Shown piece by piece: positions 1 through 10,153 of a stretch of DNA of 64,000 nt (position 1 is the stretch's first letter; the number at the start of each line of letters is the position of its first letter). The translations under genes and the position numbers were made by a program. This DNA comes from Verticiella alkaliphila (GTDB lineage Bacteria > Pseudomonadota > Gammaproteobacteria > Burkholderiales > Burkholderiaceae_B), in assembly GCF_018904615.1 (NCBI RefSeq), contig NZ_JADCNH010000007.1:1-64000 (forward strand). The letters are read 5' to 3'. The notes below the pieces were generated by a model, which was not told the origin of the DNA, made no database searches, and worked only from the letters and a program-made list of their open reading frames with translations.

Positions 1-1
1 C

Positions 2-238
2 GACGGCGCCCCGGCACCCGCGAGCGTGACCGCGCTGCTGGCAGGCCGCAGCGCGCCGGCAGTTCGCGCGCGCATCGTCTGCGCCTGCCGCAGCGTGACG
101 GACGTAGCGATCCAGGCGGGGATCGACACGGGCCTGGACCTGGACGGGCTCAGGCGCGAACTGGGCTGTGGTACGGGATGCGGCTCGTGTGTGCCGGAGC
201 TCAGACGGCGACTCGCGGTCGCCACGGTTGCCGCCTGA
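2..238 (+). CDS. C-terminal fragment of assimilatory nitrate reductase-like protein (BFD-type [2Fe-2S] domain), cut by window edge
   Basis: The reading frame is open to the left edge, so this is the 3' end of a longer gene. The visible part is a BFD-like [2Fe-2S] domain: a C-A-C pair, then a helix-rich stretch, then GCGTGCGSC, giving the four-cysteine CxC...CxxC layout. Such a domain closes many NasA-type assimilatory nitrate reductases and nitrite reductases, where it passes electrons to the active site. A GTG at 26 could make a stand-alone 70-residue ferredoxin, but no ribosome binding site precedes it. The assignment to nitrate reductase is inferred from the domain only. Confidence 0.55.
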   Translation, partial: DGAPAPASVTALLAGRSAPAVRARIVCACRSVTDVAIQAGIDTGLDLDGLRRELGCGTGCGSCVPELRRRLAVATVAA

Positions 239-257
239 GGGGCGACAGCGCCGAGGA

Positions 258-980
258 TCAATCTTCGGACGCCGGCTCTCGCGCGATGAGTCGGAGCCCT
301 ACGCCCGGCTCGGTCAGGATGTAGCGCGGGGCCGAGGCGTCGTCGCCCAGCTTATGACGCAGCTTGCCCACGAGCACCCGCAGATAATGCGTATCCGCAT
401 CGTGCGACGGACCCCAGAGTTCTCGCAAGAGCTGAGTCTGCGTCACGAGGCGGCCGGGTTGACGCACCAGCAGCGCCAGCAAGGCGTACTCTTTGCGCGT
501 GAGCGTCACCACGTGGCCATCGAGGCGCACCTGGCGCAGCGCGAGATCCACCCGCAGGCAGCCATCGTCGAACACCGGGCCGCCCGCCTCGCGCGAGACG
601 CCGGCCCGCAGGCAGACTCGGATGCGCGCCATGAGCTCATCCAGGCCAAAGGGCTTAGTCACGTAGTCGTTCGCGCCCGCGTCCAGCAGACGCACCTTCT
701 CTTCCTCACCCGCTCGCACCGTCAGCACGATCACCGGAATGTCGGACCACCCGCGCAACTCGGTGAGCACGTCATGCCCGTCCTCGTCCGGCAGGCCCAG
801 ATCCAGGATGACGAGTTCAGCGCCCTGGCTGGCCAGTACGGCAAGCCCGTCCCGGCCGCTGCCCGCGAGCCGCGTGGCGTAGCCCTGCGCGCGCAGGCTG
901 ATGTCGAGGAACTTGCGGATGTGCGGCTCGTCATCGATGACCAGGATGCGCGGGGCGCGAGCGGCAGGCGGCGTGATCAT
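258..980 (-). CDS. kdpE: KdpE response regulator of the potassium-transport operon
   Basis: This 240-residue OmpR/PhoB-type response regulator has an N-terminal receiver domain with the acidic pair D16-D17, the phospho-acceptor D60 in LVILDLGLPD and a conserved lysine in TKPFG. A C-terminal winged helix follows at about residues 135-230 (TRKEYALLALL, LRVLVGKLRHKL). KdpE is phosphorylated by KdpD and activates kdp transcription under potassium limitation or osmotic stress. Its ATG overlaps the kdpD stop by four bases, so translation is coupled. It is the last gene of the minus-strand operon kdpABCDE. Confidence 0.95.
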   Translation of the reverse strand: MITPPAARAPRILVIDDEPHIRKFLDISLRAQGYATRLAGSGRDGLAVLASQGAELVILDLGLPDEDGHDVLTELRGWSDIPVIVLTVRAGEEEKVRLLDAGANDYVTKPFGLDELMARIRVCLRAGVSREAGGPVFDDGCLRVDLALRQVRLDGHVVTLTRKEYALLALLVRQPGRLVTQTQLLRELWGPSHDADTHYLRVLVGKLRHKLGDDASAPRYILTEPGVGLRLIAREPASED

Positions 981-3676
981 GCGCCAGAATCTCCAGGCGG
1001 GGCGTCAGCACCCCAGGGCAGGATCAGCCGGATGGTGGTGCCCCGGCCGTGCGGCCCGGGCAGTGCCTCGACACGGCCCAGGTGGGCGCCGATGATGCCC
1101 TGCACGATCGTGAGCCCGAGGCCCGTGCCGTGCCGGCCACGATCGCCGCGCTCCACACTGTAGAACATGTCGAAGACCCGGTGACGCTCGGCAGCGGGAA
1201 TCCCCGGCCCGCCGTCCATGACGTCGATGCCAAGCTCGCCGTCGGCCGTGCGTCCGACGCGCACCTGGATCGGTTCGCCCGGCGGCGCGAACTTCGCCGC
1301 ATTCTCCATGACATTGAAGAGCGCCTGCTCGATCAGCGCAGGATGCACGTGGATGAGGGGCAGGCCCGGCGCGATGTCATGCACGATGCGCACCTGCGGC
1401 TCGTAGCGCTGCAGCCGCCGCGACGCCGACCCTACCAGCTCGTCGACACCGATCCAGTCGCGCGCAAGTGCCAAGCCCTCGTGGCCGAGCCGGGTCATGT
1501 CCAGGAGATTCTGGATGTAGCGATCCAGTCGCTCGCCATCGAGCCTGATCATGCTGAGAAGGCTCTCACGATCTTCCGGACTCATCGCATCGCCATAGCG
1601 CGCCAGGCTGTCGGCCGACCCGATCATGGCAGCCAGGGGTGAGCGCAAATCGTGCGACACGGAAGACAGCAGCGCCGAGCGCAGGCGTTCGGTCTCGGCC
1701 GTCACGCGCGTGGTTTCGAGCTCAGCGACCAGGCGCGCGCGTACTGCCGCCTGCCCGATATCCTCGACCATGCCTTGCACCAACCTTTCGTGCTCGTAGA
1801 GCGGCGGCGCAGCCTCGGGGGGCAGACGCAGGCCAACGACGCCGACCGTATCCGGCGCCACACGCACGGGCAGGAACCACCAGGGCGACTGCGTGAGCGT
1901 GTCGGTGAAGCGTCCGCTCGGCTGGCCATGCCGCGCAGTCCAGTCCGCCGCGCGCTGGTCCTTGTCGGTCAAGGTGACGGTGAGTGGTGCCGCGGCGCTG
2001 GCGCCATGCACACGGATACACACGTCGGCCTTGAGCGTGCTGCGCAGCGCCTGCACGCCTGCTGTCAGCACCTGGCCGAGATCGGCCGCCTGCGCGAGCT
2101 GACGGCCGAGTGCCTGCAAGGCACTGGCGTGCGCGTTGGCCGCCCGCAAGGCCACCACCTGCTGGCGTAGTCTTGCGGCAAGGCGGCCAGCGATGAGCGC
2201 CGCGGCAAGGAACAGCAAGACGGTGGCAAGCCCCTGCGTGGCGCCGATGCGCAGCGTGAAACGCGGCTCGATGAAGAAGTAGTCGTAGGCGAGAAAGCAG
2301 AGCACCGCGGTGGCCACGGCGGCCGACATGCGGGTGCGCGAGGCCACCAGGACGACCGCGACAAGGAAGATCGGGGACACGTCGGCCAGGTCGAGCCAAC
2401 GTTCCCCCAGCACGGCGGCCAAGCCTGCACCCACGCTGGCCGCGCCGATGTGCCAGAGATCGCGAAGTCGCAGCCAACCTGCTCCGAGCGAGGGCCAACG
2501 CCGGCTTCGCAGGCGAGCCTGCGGCGTGCTCACGATGGTGAGCTCGTAGCGAGATCCCTGCTGCAGCATTTGCTGCGTGAGGGTGCGATTGAACGCCCGC
2601 GCGATCGGCCGATTGCGCGTGCGTCCGATCACGATGGCGCGCGCCCCGCGTGCCTCGGCCGCATCGAGCAGCCCTCGAACCACGTCAGTGTCATGCACGA
2701 CGACCGTCTGCCCGCCCAGACTGCGTGCCAGGGCGAAGGCCGCATCGATCTCGCGTTGCGGCGGCTGCGTCTGGGCACCATCGATAGACGCCTCGGGCCG
2801 GGCGCTGTCCATCGGGCCGCGCTGCACCGTGACCACCGACCATGATGCGCCGCGCCGCTCGGCCATGCGCGCACCGGCGCGAACGAGGTACGAAGACTGC
2901 CCCTGACCATCCACTGCAATCAATACATGGTGCCGCAACGGGACGCGCTCCAGCCCAAGCACCGTCCGGGTCTCCTGCAGATCCGCGTCGACATGGCTCG
3001 CCACCGTCTGCATGGCGAGCTCGCGCAGGGCGGCAAGATTCGAGGGCGAGAAGAACGCCTGAAGGGCATGCGCTGCCTGCTCGGGCAAGTACACCTTGCC
3101 GGCCTTCAAGCGCTCGATGAGATCGCTCGCCGGCAGATCGACCAGCCGGATGTCCCGCAAGCGCGCGAACATCGCATCTGGCACCGTCTCGGTCACGCGA
3201 ATGCCGGTGATCTGATGCACGATGTCGTTCAGGCTTTCGAGATGCTGGACGTTGACGGTCGTGTACACGTCGATGCCCGCATCGAGCAGCTCCAGCACGT
3301 CCTGCCATCGGCGCTCATGGCGGCTGCCAGGCACATTGCGATGCGCGAGCTCGTCGACCAGCGCCACGGCAGGACGCCGAGCCAGCAGACCATCCAGATC
3401 CAGATCCTGCAGAGATTGCCCGCGGTGCACCGTGGTGCGGCGCTGCTGCACAGCCAGGCCATCGGCCATCGCCTGGGTTTCGCTGCGGCCGTGCGTTTCC
3501 ACGATGCCGATGACGACATCCACGCCCTGCCGCTGGAGCTCGCGTGCGCGCGCCAGCATGGCGTAGGTCTTGCCCACGCCTGGTGCGGCGCCCAGGAACA
3601 CCGTCAGGCGTCCTGCATCCTGGCGCGCCAGCGCGCGCATCAGGACGTCTGCGTGTTCAGTCTGCTCGGCGGCCAT
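977..3676 (-). CDS. kdpD: KdpD potassium sensor histidine kinase
   Basis: This 899-residue membrane sensor kinase has the KdpD order. An N-terminal KdpD domain carries a Walker-type GAAPGVGKTYAML near residues 28-40. A universal-stress (Usp) domain follows at about 250-370, then four closely spaced membrane helices at about 400-500, a GAF-like region, a HisKA domain with H675 in SSVSHDLRSPL, and a HATPase_c domain (NVMENAAKFAPPGEP, GGPGIP, GTGLGL). It senses low potassium or turgor and phosphorylates KdpE. The start is supported by AGGAGTGA upstream of the ATG. A 131-base gap separates it from kdpC. Confidence 0.96.
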   Translation of the reverse strand: MAAEQTEHADVLMRALARQDAGRLTVFLGAAPGVGKTYAMLARARELQRQGVDVVIGIVETHGRSETQAMADGLAVQQRRTTVHRGQSLQDLDLDGLLARRPAVALVDELAHRNVPGSRHERRWQDVLELLDAGIDVYTTVNVQHLESLNDIVHQITGIRVTETVPDAMFARLRDIRLVDLPASDLIERLKAGKVYLPEQAAHALQAFFSPSNLAALRELAMQTVASHVDADLQETRTVLGLERVPLRHHVLIAVDGQGQSSYLVRAGARMAERRGASWSVVTVQRGPMDSARPEASIDGAQTQPPQREIDAAFALARSLGGQTVVVHDTDVVRGLLDAAEARGARAIVIGRTRNRPIARAFNRTLTQQMLQQGSRYELTIVSTPQARLRSRRWPSLGAGWLRLRDLWHIGAASVGAGLAAVLGERWLDLADVSPIFLVAVVLVASRTRMSAAVATAVLCFLAYDYFFIEPRFTLRIGATQGLATVLLFLAAALIAGRLAARLRQQVVALRAANAHASALQALGRQLAQAADLGQVLTAGVQALRSTLKADVCIRVHGASAAAPLTVTLTDKDQRAADWTARHGQPSGRFTDTLTQSPWWFLPVRVAPDTVGVVGLRLPPEAAPPLYEHERLVQGMVEDIGQAAVRARLVAELETTRVTAETERLRSALLSSVSHDLRSPLAAMIGSADSLARYGDAMSPEDRESLLSMIRLDGERLDRYIQNLLDMTRLGHEGLALARDWIGVDELVGSASRRLQRYEPQVRIVHDIAPGLPLIHVHPALIEQALFNVMENAAKFAPPGEPIQVRVGRTADGELGIDVMDGGPGIPAAERHRVFDMFYSVERGDRGRHGTGLGLTIVQGIIGAHLGRVEALPGPHGRGTTIRLILPWGADAPPGDSGA

Positions 3677-3807
3677 GCCTGCTCACTCCTGGTGAAGCGG
3701 CGTCGCCGGGCGAGCTCGCACCGGCGCTGGACACGATACCTGAACCGCCCCGCAACGGCACGCGTCCCATGCTCGCCACGGACCCGTGCCAGGCAGACCG
3801 GGCTCAT

Positions 3808-4446
3808 TCATGGATGCGGCCGCCCGGCCGGGCTGGCTTCCAGCGCCAGGTTCAGCGCCAGCACGTTCACCCGCGCCTCGCCCAGCACACCCAGCGAGGG
3901 CGGCTCGGTCTGCGCATCGACCACACGTTGCACCTGGGCCGGCGTCATCCCGCGCGCGGCGGCCACGCGCACCACCTGAATGCGGGCCGCAGCCGGGCTG
4001 ATGTGCGGATCGGTGCCCGAGCCCGACTGCGTGAGCAGATCGGCCGGCACGTCAGCCGGATCGACGCGCTCGCGCTGCGCGATCTGCGCACGCGTGGCCT
4101 CGATGCGCTCGGCCAGGGCCGGATGGCTGCGCGCCTGGTTGCTGCCCGCGAGCGCCATGGGGTCATAGCCGGCTGCCGAGGGTCGCGGTTGGAAATAGCG
4201 GTCGGCCGCAAAGGGCTGCGCGACAAGCATCGAGCCCACCGCCCGCCCCTCGTGCATGAGGATCGATCCATTGGCCGCAGCATGGAAGGCGACCTGGCCC
4301 AGGCCCACGCCCGCGAGCGGGTACAACAGGCCCGCCCCGGTGAGGGCCAGCCCCGCGAAGCCGAGCGCCGCGCGCCACAGGCCCGAGTGACTCCTCGCAG
4401 GCATGGGGGTGCCGGTGGCAGACCCGAAAGACGATGACGACATCAT
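3808..4446 (-). CDS. kdpC: KdpC subunit of the potassium-transporting ATPase
   Basis: This 212-residue KdpC family protein has one N-terminal membrane helix (about residues 24-48) and a periplasmic domain. Typical features are the QPFAADRYFQPRPSA region, the SGSGTDPHISP motif and the GMTPAQVQRVVD motif. KdpC stabilises the KdpFABC complex and increases its ATP/potassium affinity. It starts nine bases after kdpB ends, consistent with one transcript. Two adjacent ATG codons are present; the upstream one is used here. Confidence 0.95.
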   Translation of the reverse strand: MMSSSSFGSATGTPMPARSHSGLWRAALGFAGLALTGAGLLYPLAGVGLGQVAFHAAANGSILMHEGRAVGSMLVAQPFAADRYFQPRPSAAGYDPMALAGSNQARSHPALAERIEATRAQIAQRERVDPADVPADLLTQSGSGTDPHISPAAARIQVVRVAAARGMTPAQVQRVVDAQTEPPSLGVLGEARVNVLALNLALEASPAGRPHP

Positions 4447-4455
4447 GCAATACCC

Positions 4456-6474
4456 CTACAACGAGACAAGGAAGAACGACAGGACCAGATCGATGGCCTT
4501 GATGCCGATGAAAGGCAGCAGGATGCCGCCCGCGCCATAGACCAGCAGGTTGTGACGCAGCAGGCGCGTGGCCCCGGCCGCGCGCACGCGCACCCCGCGC
4601 AATGCGAGGGGGATCAGCATCGGGATCACCAGCGCATTGAAGATGAGTGCCGAGATCACCGCGGTGGCCGGCGTGGCGAGCTGCATCACGTTGAACGCGG
4701 CGAGCGCGGGAATCGCACTGGCAAAGAGCGCTGGCAGGATGGCGAAGTACTTCGAGACGTCGTTGGCGAGCGAGAAGGTCGTCAACGCGCCACGCGTGAT
4801 GAGCTGCTGCTTGCCGATTTCGACCACCGCCAGGAGCTTGGTGGGATCGCTGTCCAGATCCACCATGTTGCCGGCTTCTCGCGCGGCCTGCGTGCCGGCA
4901 TTCATCGCCAGCCCCACGTCGGCCTGCGCCAGCGCTGGCGCGTCGTTGGTGCCGTCACCCACCATCGCCACGAGCCGCCCCGAGGCTTGCTCTGCGCGAA
5001 TGCGGGCGAGCTTGTCCTCTGGGCGTGCCTCGGCCACGTAGTCGTCCACGCCCGCTTGCGCAGCGATGCTCGCGGCGGTGAGCGGATTGTCCCCCGTCAC
5101 CATGACCGTGCGCACGCCCATCGCCCGCAGCCGGGCAAAGCGCTCCGTGATGCCGGGTTTGACGACATCCGCCAGCGCGATCACGCCCAGCACGACGCTG
5201 CCATCGCTCACGACCAGGGGCGTGGCCCCCTCGCGCGCCACCCCATCCACATGGCCCTGCACATCGGTGGGCACGATCCCGCCCAGGCGCTCGACGTGGC
5301 GCACGACCGCGTCCAGCGCGCCTTTGCGCAGGCAGCGGCCATCTGGCAAGTCCACGCCGGAGAGCCGTGTCTGCGCCGAGAACGGCACCAGCGTGGCGTG
5401 CGGATCGGCAGCGCCCATCGCCCCCTGGGCCTGCGCGAGCTTGACGATGGACTTGCCCTCCGGGGTCGGGTCGCCAAGCGAGGCGAGCAGTGCCGCGTCG
5501 CGCAAGCGCGTGGCCGATACACGGCTGAGCGGCAGGAAGGCCGTCGCCTGCCGATCACCATAGGTGATCGTGCCGGTCTTGTCCAGCAGCAGAACGTCGA
5601 TATCGCCCGCCACCTCGACCGCCTTGCCGGATTTGGCGAGCACGTTGGCCCGCAGCGCACGGTTCATGCCGGCGATGCCGATCGCGGGCAGCAGCCCGCC
5701 GATCGTCGTGGGGATGAGGCACACCAGCAAGGCCACGAGCAGCACGAGATCCGGCTCCACGCCCACCGCACTGCCGATCAGTGGCAGTGTCACGACAACG
5801 ATGAGGAACGTGATCGTCATCGTGCCAAGCAAGATGCCGAGCGCCACCTCGTTGGGCGTCTTCTGGCGATTCGCGCCCTCGACCAGTCCGATCATGCGAT
5901 CCAGAAAGCTGTCGCCGGCCTCGGCCGTCACACGTACGACAATGCTGTCCGAGAGCACCTGCGTGCCACCGATCACGCCGGATCGGTCCGTGCCCGCCTC
6001 GCGCAGCACGGGTGCGGACTCGCCCGTCACGGCCGCCTCGTTCACGCTGGCCATGCCCTCGATGACTTCGCCATCGGCAGGAACAGCTTCGCCGGCGTTC
6101 ACGCGCACCAGATCGCCAGCCCGCAGCTCGGTGGCCGGCATGCGCGTGCCCTGGCCGCTGGCATCGAGCCGGCAGGCCACGAGATCCTCGCGGGCTCGGC
6201 GCAGGGCCGCGGCCTGGCCGCGACCGCGGGATTCCGCCATCGCTTCGGCAACATTGCCGAACAGCACAGTGAGAAAGAGAATGGCCGTCACGGCCGCCCC
6301 GAACCCTGCAGGGGCCTTGCCCGCCAGTGTGGCAGCGGCGGTGACGAGCGTGCCTGCCCACACGACGCCCATGACGGGGTTGCGCAGCATGTGATTCGGC
6401 GCGAGCTTGCGTAGCGCCTCCAGGAGAATACGCACGGCACTGTGCGCGCCGGCAGAAGATGGCTGGGTCGTCAT
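4456..6474 (-). CDS. kdpB: KdpB catalytic P-type ATPase subunit
   Basis: This 672-residue P-type ATPase contains the phosphorylation motif DKTGTITYG with D298, the actuator motif VTGESAPV, the [10 protein letters not shown] segment and the hinge [16 protein letters not shown]. Its length matches the family (E. coli KdpB has 682 residues). KdpB hydrolyses ATP to energise potassium import through KdpA. The TGES serine, which is phosphorylated for shutdown in E. coli KdpB, is present here. It lies ten bases after kdpA. Confidence 0.97.
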   Translation of the reverse strand: MTTQPSSAGAHSAVRILLEALRKLAPNHMLRNPVMGVVWAGTLVTAAATLAGKAPAGFGAAVTAILFLTVLFGNVAEAMAESRGRGQAAALRRAREDLVACRLDASGQGTRMPATELRAGDLVRVNAGEAVPADGEVIEGMASVNEAAVTGESAPVLREAGTDRSGVIGGTQVLSDSIVVRVTAEAGDSFLDRMIGLVEGANRQKTPNEVALGILLGTMTITFLIVVVTLPLIGSAVGVEPDLVLLVALLVCLIPTTIGGLLPAIGIAGMNRALRANVLAKSGKAVEVAGDIDVLLLDKTGTITYGDRQATAFLPLSRVSATRLRDAALLASLGDPTPEGKSIVKLAQAQGAMGAADPHATLVPFSAQTRLSGVDLPDGRCLRKGALDAVVRHVERLGGIVPTDVQGHVDGVAREGATPLVVSDGSVVLGVIALADVVKPGITERFARLRAMGVRTVMVTGDNPLTAASIAAQAGVDDYVAEARPEDKLARIRAEQASGRLVAMVGDGTNDAPALAQADVGLAMNAGTQAAREAGNMVDLDSDPTKLLAVVEIGKQQLITRGALTTFSLANDVSKYFAILPALFASAIPALAAFNVMQLATPATAVISALIFNALVIPMLIPLALRGVRVRAAGATRLLRHNLLVYGAGGILLPFIGIKAIDLVLSFFLVSL

Positions 6475-6484
6475 GGCAGCGCCC

Positions 6485-8182
6485 TCAATGAATCGACAAG
6501 GTCAGATGCTCGGCGATCGGCCCGAGCACGAGTACCGGCAGGAACTGCAGCAGCGTCAGGATCGCGATGACCGCCACGACCATGAGTGCGAAGGTCGGCG
6601 TCTCTACGCGCAGGCTGCCCACGCTCTCGGGCACTGCGCGCTTGCCCGCAAGCATTGCAGCGATCGCGAGCGGAATCAGCAGCGCGGGATACCGCCCGAG
6701 CATGAGGGCCAGCGTGGCCGTGAGGTTCCACCAGGGCGTGCCATCGGCCAGCCCTTCCATGCCGGAGCCGTTGTTGGCGAACGCCGATACGTACTCGTAG
6801 AACACCTGGCTCACGCCGTGAAAGCCGGGGTTCGACGTGCCTGCCACGCCAGGGATCGTGAGCGCGGCCGCGGTCAGTCCCAGCAGCACGAGGGGCTGCA
6901 GCAGGACCAGCACCGCGAGCAGCCGCACCTCGGGCGCTTCGATGCGGCGGCCAAAGAGCTCAGGCGTGCGGCCGGTCATGAGCCCGGCGAGAAAGACGCT
7001 CAGCAGCAGATACACGAGGAATTGCTGCAGGCCGCAGCCGATCCCGCCCCAGATCGCGTTGATGAGCATGTTCGTGATGGCGACCAGGCCCGTGAGCGGC
7101 GCCACGGAATCCATCATCGCGTTGACCGAGCCGTTCGAAGTCTGGGTGGTGAGTGCTGCCCAGAGCGCCGACGCCGGCGCGCCGAGGCGGACTTCCTTGC
7201 CTTCGGCCAGCATCGCCGCGGCCGTCGGGCTCGCGCCAGGTGCGGTCTCGCTCCACATCGCCAGGCCGGCCGATGCGACCGACATCGTGAGCATGGTGCC
7301 CAGCACCAGCAGCGTGAATCGCGGTCTGCCGGTAAATCGGCCAAGCATGAAGACGAGGCTCACCGGGATCAGCACGATGGCCAGCGTCTCCAGCAGGTTC
7401 GAGATTGGCGTGGGATTCTCCAACGCGACGGTGCTGTTGGGGCCGTACCAGCCGCCGCCGTTCGTGCCGAGCTGCTTGACGGCCACCATCGGCGCCACCG
7501 GGCCCGGCGGAATTGTCTGTTCGACCATGCCCGCCGTCGCATCCAGCGGTGTGGCCGCAGGCCCGCCCGAGAATGTCGCCGGCACGCCCTGGCTGGTGAG
7601 CACCACCGAGAACGCCAGGCACAGCGGCATCAGGAATCGCAGGGTCGGGCGGATCACGTCCGCCCAGTAGTTGCCGAGCGCCACGGGGACATCCTGCGCG
7701 CCAGCCCCACGCATGCCCGTCAACCCGCGCAGCGTTGCCACGAGAACGGCCAGGCCCATCATGGGCGTGACCATCTGCAGCGTCACCACGCCCAGCATCT
7801 GCGAAAGGTAGGACAATTGTGCCTGCCCGGCGTAATGCTGCTGGTTGGTGTTCGTGAGGAACGACACCATCGTGTGCAGCGCGAGATCCCAGCGCAGGTT
7901 CGACGCGCCATTCGGGTTGAGCGGCAGCGAGCCCTGGGTCATGAAGAGCAGGAGCACGACGACGCCCAGCACGAGGTTGCTGAGCAGGAATGCCGCCGCG
8001 TAGGTCCGCCAGCCCATGGACTGGCGCGGGTCCGTCCCCAACACGGCATAGAGCCGACGTTCGATCGGCAGGAAGAGCGCATCCCCACGCATCGGCCCGC
8101 CTGCCATCACCGCCGCCAGGTAACGTCCCAGCGGCCATCCAAGCCCCAGCGCAAGGGCCAGGACAATGCCAGCTTCCATCAT
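6485..8182 (-). CDS. kdpA: KdpA potassium channel-like subunit
   Basis: This 565-residue polytopic protein has the four pseudo-repeat pore loops of KdpA ([36 protein letters not shown]) and about ten membrane helices. The frame is open far upstream (to 8515), but the extra residues are low-complexity and not family-like, so the paired ATGs at 8182/8179 ([13 protein letters not shown]) are chosen. The resulting length fits the family. It is the first gene of the operon. No kdpF-like small hydrophobic gene was seen just upstream. Confidence 0.93.
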   Translation of the reverse strand: MMEAGIVLALALGLGWPLGRYLAAVMAGGPMRGDALFLPIERRLYAVLGTDPRQSMGWRTYAAAFLLSNLVLGVVVLLLFMTQGSLPLNPNGASNLRWDLALHTMVSFLTNTNQQHYAGQAQLSYLSQMLGVVTLQMVTPMMGLAVLVATLRGLTGMRGAGAQDVPVALGNYWADVIRPTLRFLMPLCLAFSVVLTSQGVPATFSGGPAATPLDATAGMVEQTIPPGPVAPMVAVKQLGTNGGGWYGPNSTVALENPTPISNLLETLAIVLIPVSLVFMLGRFTGRPRFTLLVLGTMLTMSVASAGLAMWSETAPGASPTAAAMLAEGKEVRLGAPASALWAALTTQTSNGSVNAMMDSVAPLTGLVAITNMLINAIWGGIGCGLQQFLVYLLLSVFLAGLMTGRTPELFGRRIEAPEVRLLAVLVLLQPLVLLGLTAAALTIPGVAGTSNPGFHGVSQVFYEYVSAFANNGSGMEGLADGTPWWNLTATLALMLGRYPALLIPLAIAAMLAGKRAVPESVGSLRVETPTFALMVVAVIAILTLLQFLPVLVLGPIAEHLTLSIH

Positions 8183-8409
8183 GATCGGTATCCAGATCGC
8201 ATCGGCGCCGGACACGCTCAGACCGGCCCGGCACGCCGCCCGCGGAGTGCGTCGGCTGACACGAAGTATCTGTCCGACGGCCGTAAAGTCTCCATTCACG
8301 CGAGGCCCGAGCGCGTCAATTCTGCGTAAACCGCCACCGTCGCGTTCACGCTCCTGCAACACACAAGGCCTAGCGTTCGCACCATCTCCACTACCGCAGG
8401 TTGGCGTCG
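8183..8409. promoter_or_regulatory. Divergent intergenic region between kdpA and the acyltransferase gene
   Basis: This 227-base gap lies between two genes transcribed away from each other, so it must hold the kdp promoter with its KdpE-responsive site and the promoter for the plus-strand acyltransferase. No -10/-35 pair or KdpE repeat could be assigned by eye with confidence. Confidence 0.5.
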
Positions 8410-10134
8410 ATGGGTACGTTGCAGGCACAGGTCGAGTCGCGTTTTGCGCATTGGTTCGAAGGTCGGCGCGCCCAGCTCGCCCGGCCGCTGTTCCGGGGGC
8501 TGTCGAAGGTGGCACGGCTCGATGCCATCGACGCCTTTCTCGCCGAGCACGCGCACCTGCGCGGCCTGGCCTTCGTGGAGGCCGCCCTGGAGCATCTGGA
8601 TTGTCGGTACCTTGTGGACCAGGTCGAGCGACAACGCATTCCCGAGACGGGACGCGTCGTGATCGCGGCCAACCACCCCATGGGCGGCATCGATGCGCTC
8701 GCCCTGCTCGCCTGCGTGGGCAGCGTGCGTCGCGACGTGCGCATCGTGGCCAACGACATCCTGGGCTGGCTGGGCGGCCTGGCCGATCTGCTCATCCCGA
8801 TTCCCGTGCTCGAAGGCCGAGCCTCGGCCACGCAACTCGCCGCGGTGCGCGACACGCTGGAGGCGGATGGCGCGGTCATCGTGTTTCCCGCGGGCGAGGT
8901 GTCCCGCTGGGACTGGCGCGGCGTGCGTGACGGCAGCTGGCGGCCGGGCTTCGTGCGCATGGCCCAGGCCGCGCAGGCGCCGATCCTTCCGGTGCGCATC
9001 GAAGGACGCAATTCGGCGCTCTTCTACGGCGCCTCGGCGCTGTACCGGCCGCTCAGCACCACGCTACTGCCGCGTGAGCTCTTCGCCCGCCGCGGCACCC
9101 GGGTGATGCTGCGCGTAGCCGACCCGGTGGATTCGACGGCGCTGCTCGCGCAGATGGGGCGCGACCGACGCGCGGCGAGCGAGGCGGTGCGGCGAGCCGT
9201 CGATACGCTCGCCCGGCCGCAGCCCGTGTGGCAGGCACCGCGCGCCGTCGTCCATCGCACCAACCTGCGCGCCCTGCGTGCCGACCTGGACAGCCTCCCG
9301 CTGCTGGGTGAGACCGCGGACGGCAAGCGTATCCATGCCGGCCCGCTCGCCACCGACGCGCCCTTGCTGCGCGAGATCGCCCGGCTGCGCGAGCTGAGCT
9401 TTCGCCAGGCGGGTGAAGGCACCGGCAGACGGATGGACACCGACCCCTACGACAGCTGGTACGAGCACATCGTGCTATGGGATGCTGCCGCGGGCGAGAT
9501 CGCTGGCGCCTACCGCGCGGCGTCGGGCGCGCGCGTGCTGGCCGAACGCGGGCTGGCAGGCCTCTACAGCGCGAGCCTCTTCGCCTTTGATCCCGCGTTG
9601 CTCGAGATGGTGCATGCGGGGGTGGAACTCGGCCGCAGCTTCGTGGCACCGGCCTATCAGGGCGGGCGCAGTCTCGATTCGCTGTGGTACGGCATCGGTG
9701 CGTGGCTGCGTCAGCATCCCCAAGCCCGCTATCTCTTCGGGCCGGTCTCGATCAGCCCGGCGCTGCCGCGCGAGGCGCGCGAATGGATGGTGGGCTACTA
9801 CAGCCGCTACTTTGGCGAGCCGCGAGAGCTTGCACGCTCTCCGCACCCCTTCCAGTTCTCCGGCGTGCCGCCCGCCTTCGGCGAGCTCGATGCGGAGGCC
9901 GCGCGCCTCGTGCTGCAAAGCGAGTTGCAGCGCCTGGGCACGCGCATTCCAGCGCTCTACAAACAATATGTCGACTTCTGCGAACCCGGCGGCGTGAGCT
10001 TTCTCGGCTTTGGCACCGACCCTGCCTTCGCCGGCACCGTCGATGGGCTGATCCGCGTGGACCTTGCCCGGGTCAAGCCGGCCAAGCGCGCCCGCTACCT
10101 GACGCCGCGCGGCATGGGCGATCTCGCCGCATGA
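8410..10134 (+). CDS. OlsF-like bifunctional acyltransferase (PlsC-like domain plus GNAT/OlsB-like domain)
   Basis: This 574-residue protein joins two acyltransferase modules. Residues 1-280 form a PlsC-like lysophospholipid acyltransferase with the catalytic-type NHPMGGID (H89) and VFPAGEVSRW. Residues about 300-570 resemble the hemolysin/OlsB-type GNAT fold (ELSFRQAGEGTGRRMD, ELGRSFVAPAYQ, LFGPVSISP). The same two-domain architecture is known in OlsF, which makes ornithine lipids alone: the C-terminal part N-acylates ornithine and the N-terminal part adds the second acyl chain. The substrate is inferred from architecture. ATG 8410 is preferred over TTG 8401. The gene is divergent from kdp. 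Confidence 0.75.
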   Translation: MGTLQAQVESRFAHWFEGRRAQLARPLFRGLSKVARLDAIDAFLAEHAHLRGLAFVEAALEHLDCRYLVDQVERQRIPETGRVVIAANHPMGGIDALALLACVGSVRRDVRIVANDILGWLGGLADLLIPIPVLEGRASATQLAAVRDTLEADGAVIVFPAGEVSRWDWRGVRDGSWRPGFVRMAQAAQAPILPVRIEGRNSALFYGASALYRPLSTTLLPRELFARRGTRVMLRVADPVDSTALLAQMGRDRRAASEAVRRAVDTLARPQPVWQAPRAVVHRTNLRALRADLDSLPLLGETADGKRIHAGPLATDAPLLREIARLRELSFRQAGEGTGRRMDTDPYDSWYEHIVLWDAAAGEIAGAYRAASGARVLAERGLAGLYSASLFAFDPALLEMVHAGVELGRSFVAPAYQGGRSLDSLWYGIGAWLRQHPQARYLFGPVSISPALPREAREWMVGYYSRYFGEPRELARSPHPFQFSGVPPAFGELDAEAARLVLQSELQRLGTRIPALYKQYVDFCEPGGVSFLGFGTDPAFAGTVDGLIRVDLARVKPAKRARYLTPRGMGDLAA

Positions 10135-10153
10135 ACCGACCGACTGAACGCCG

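Noticed and set aside
4552-6414. 620-codon open frame antisense to kdpB
   Set aside because: It is a GC-rich shadow of the real kdpB frame; its product is histidine/arginine-rich without family features. The same holds for long antisense frames over kdpA, the HD-GYP gene and virB4.
8183-8400. kdpF small membrane gene
   Set aside because: No short hydrophobic frame with a ribosome binding site was found just upstream of kdpA.
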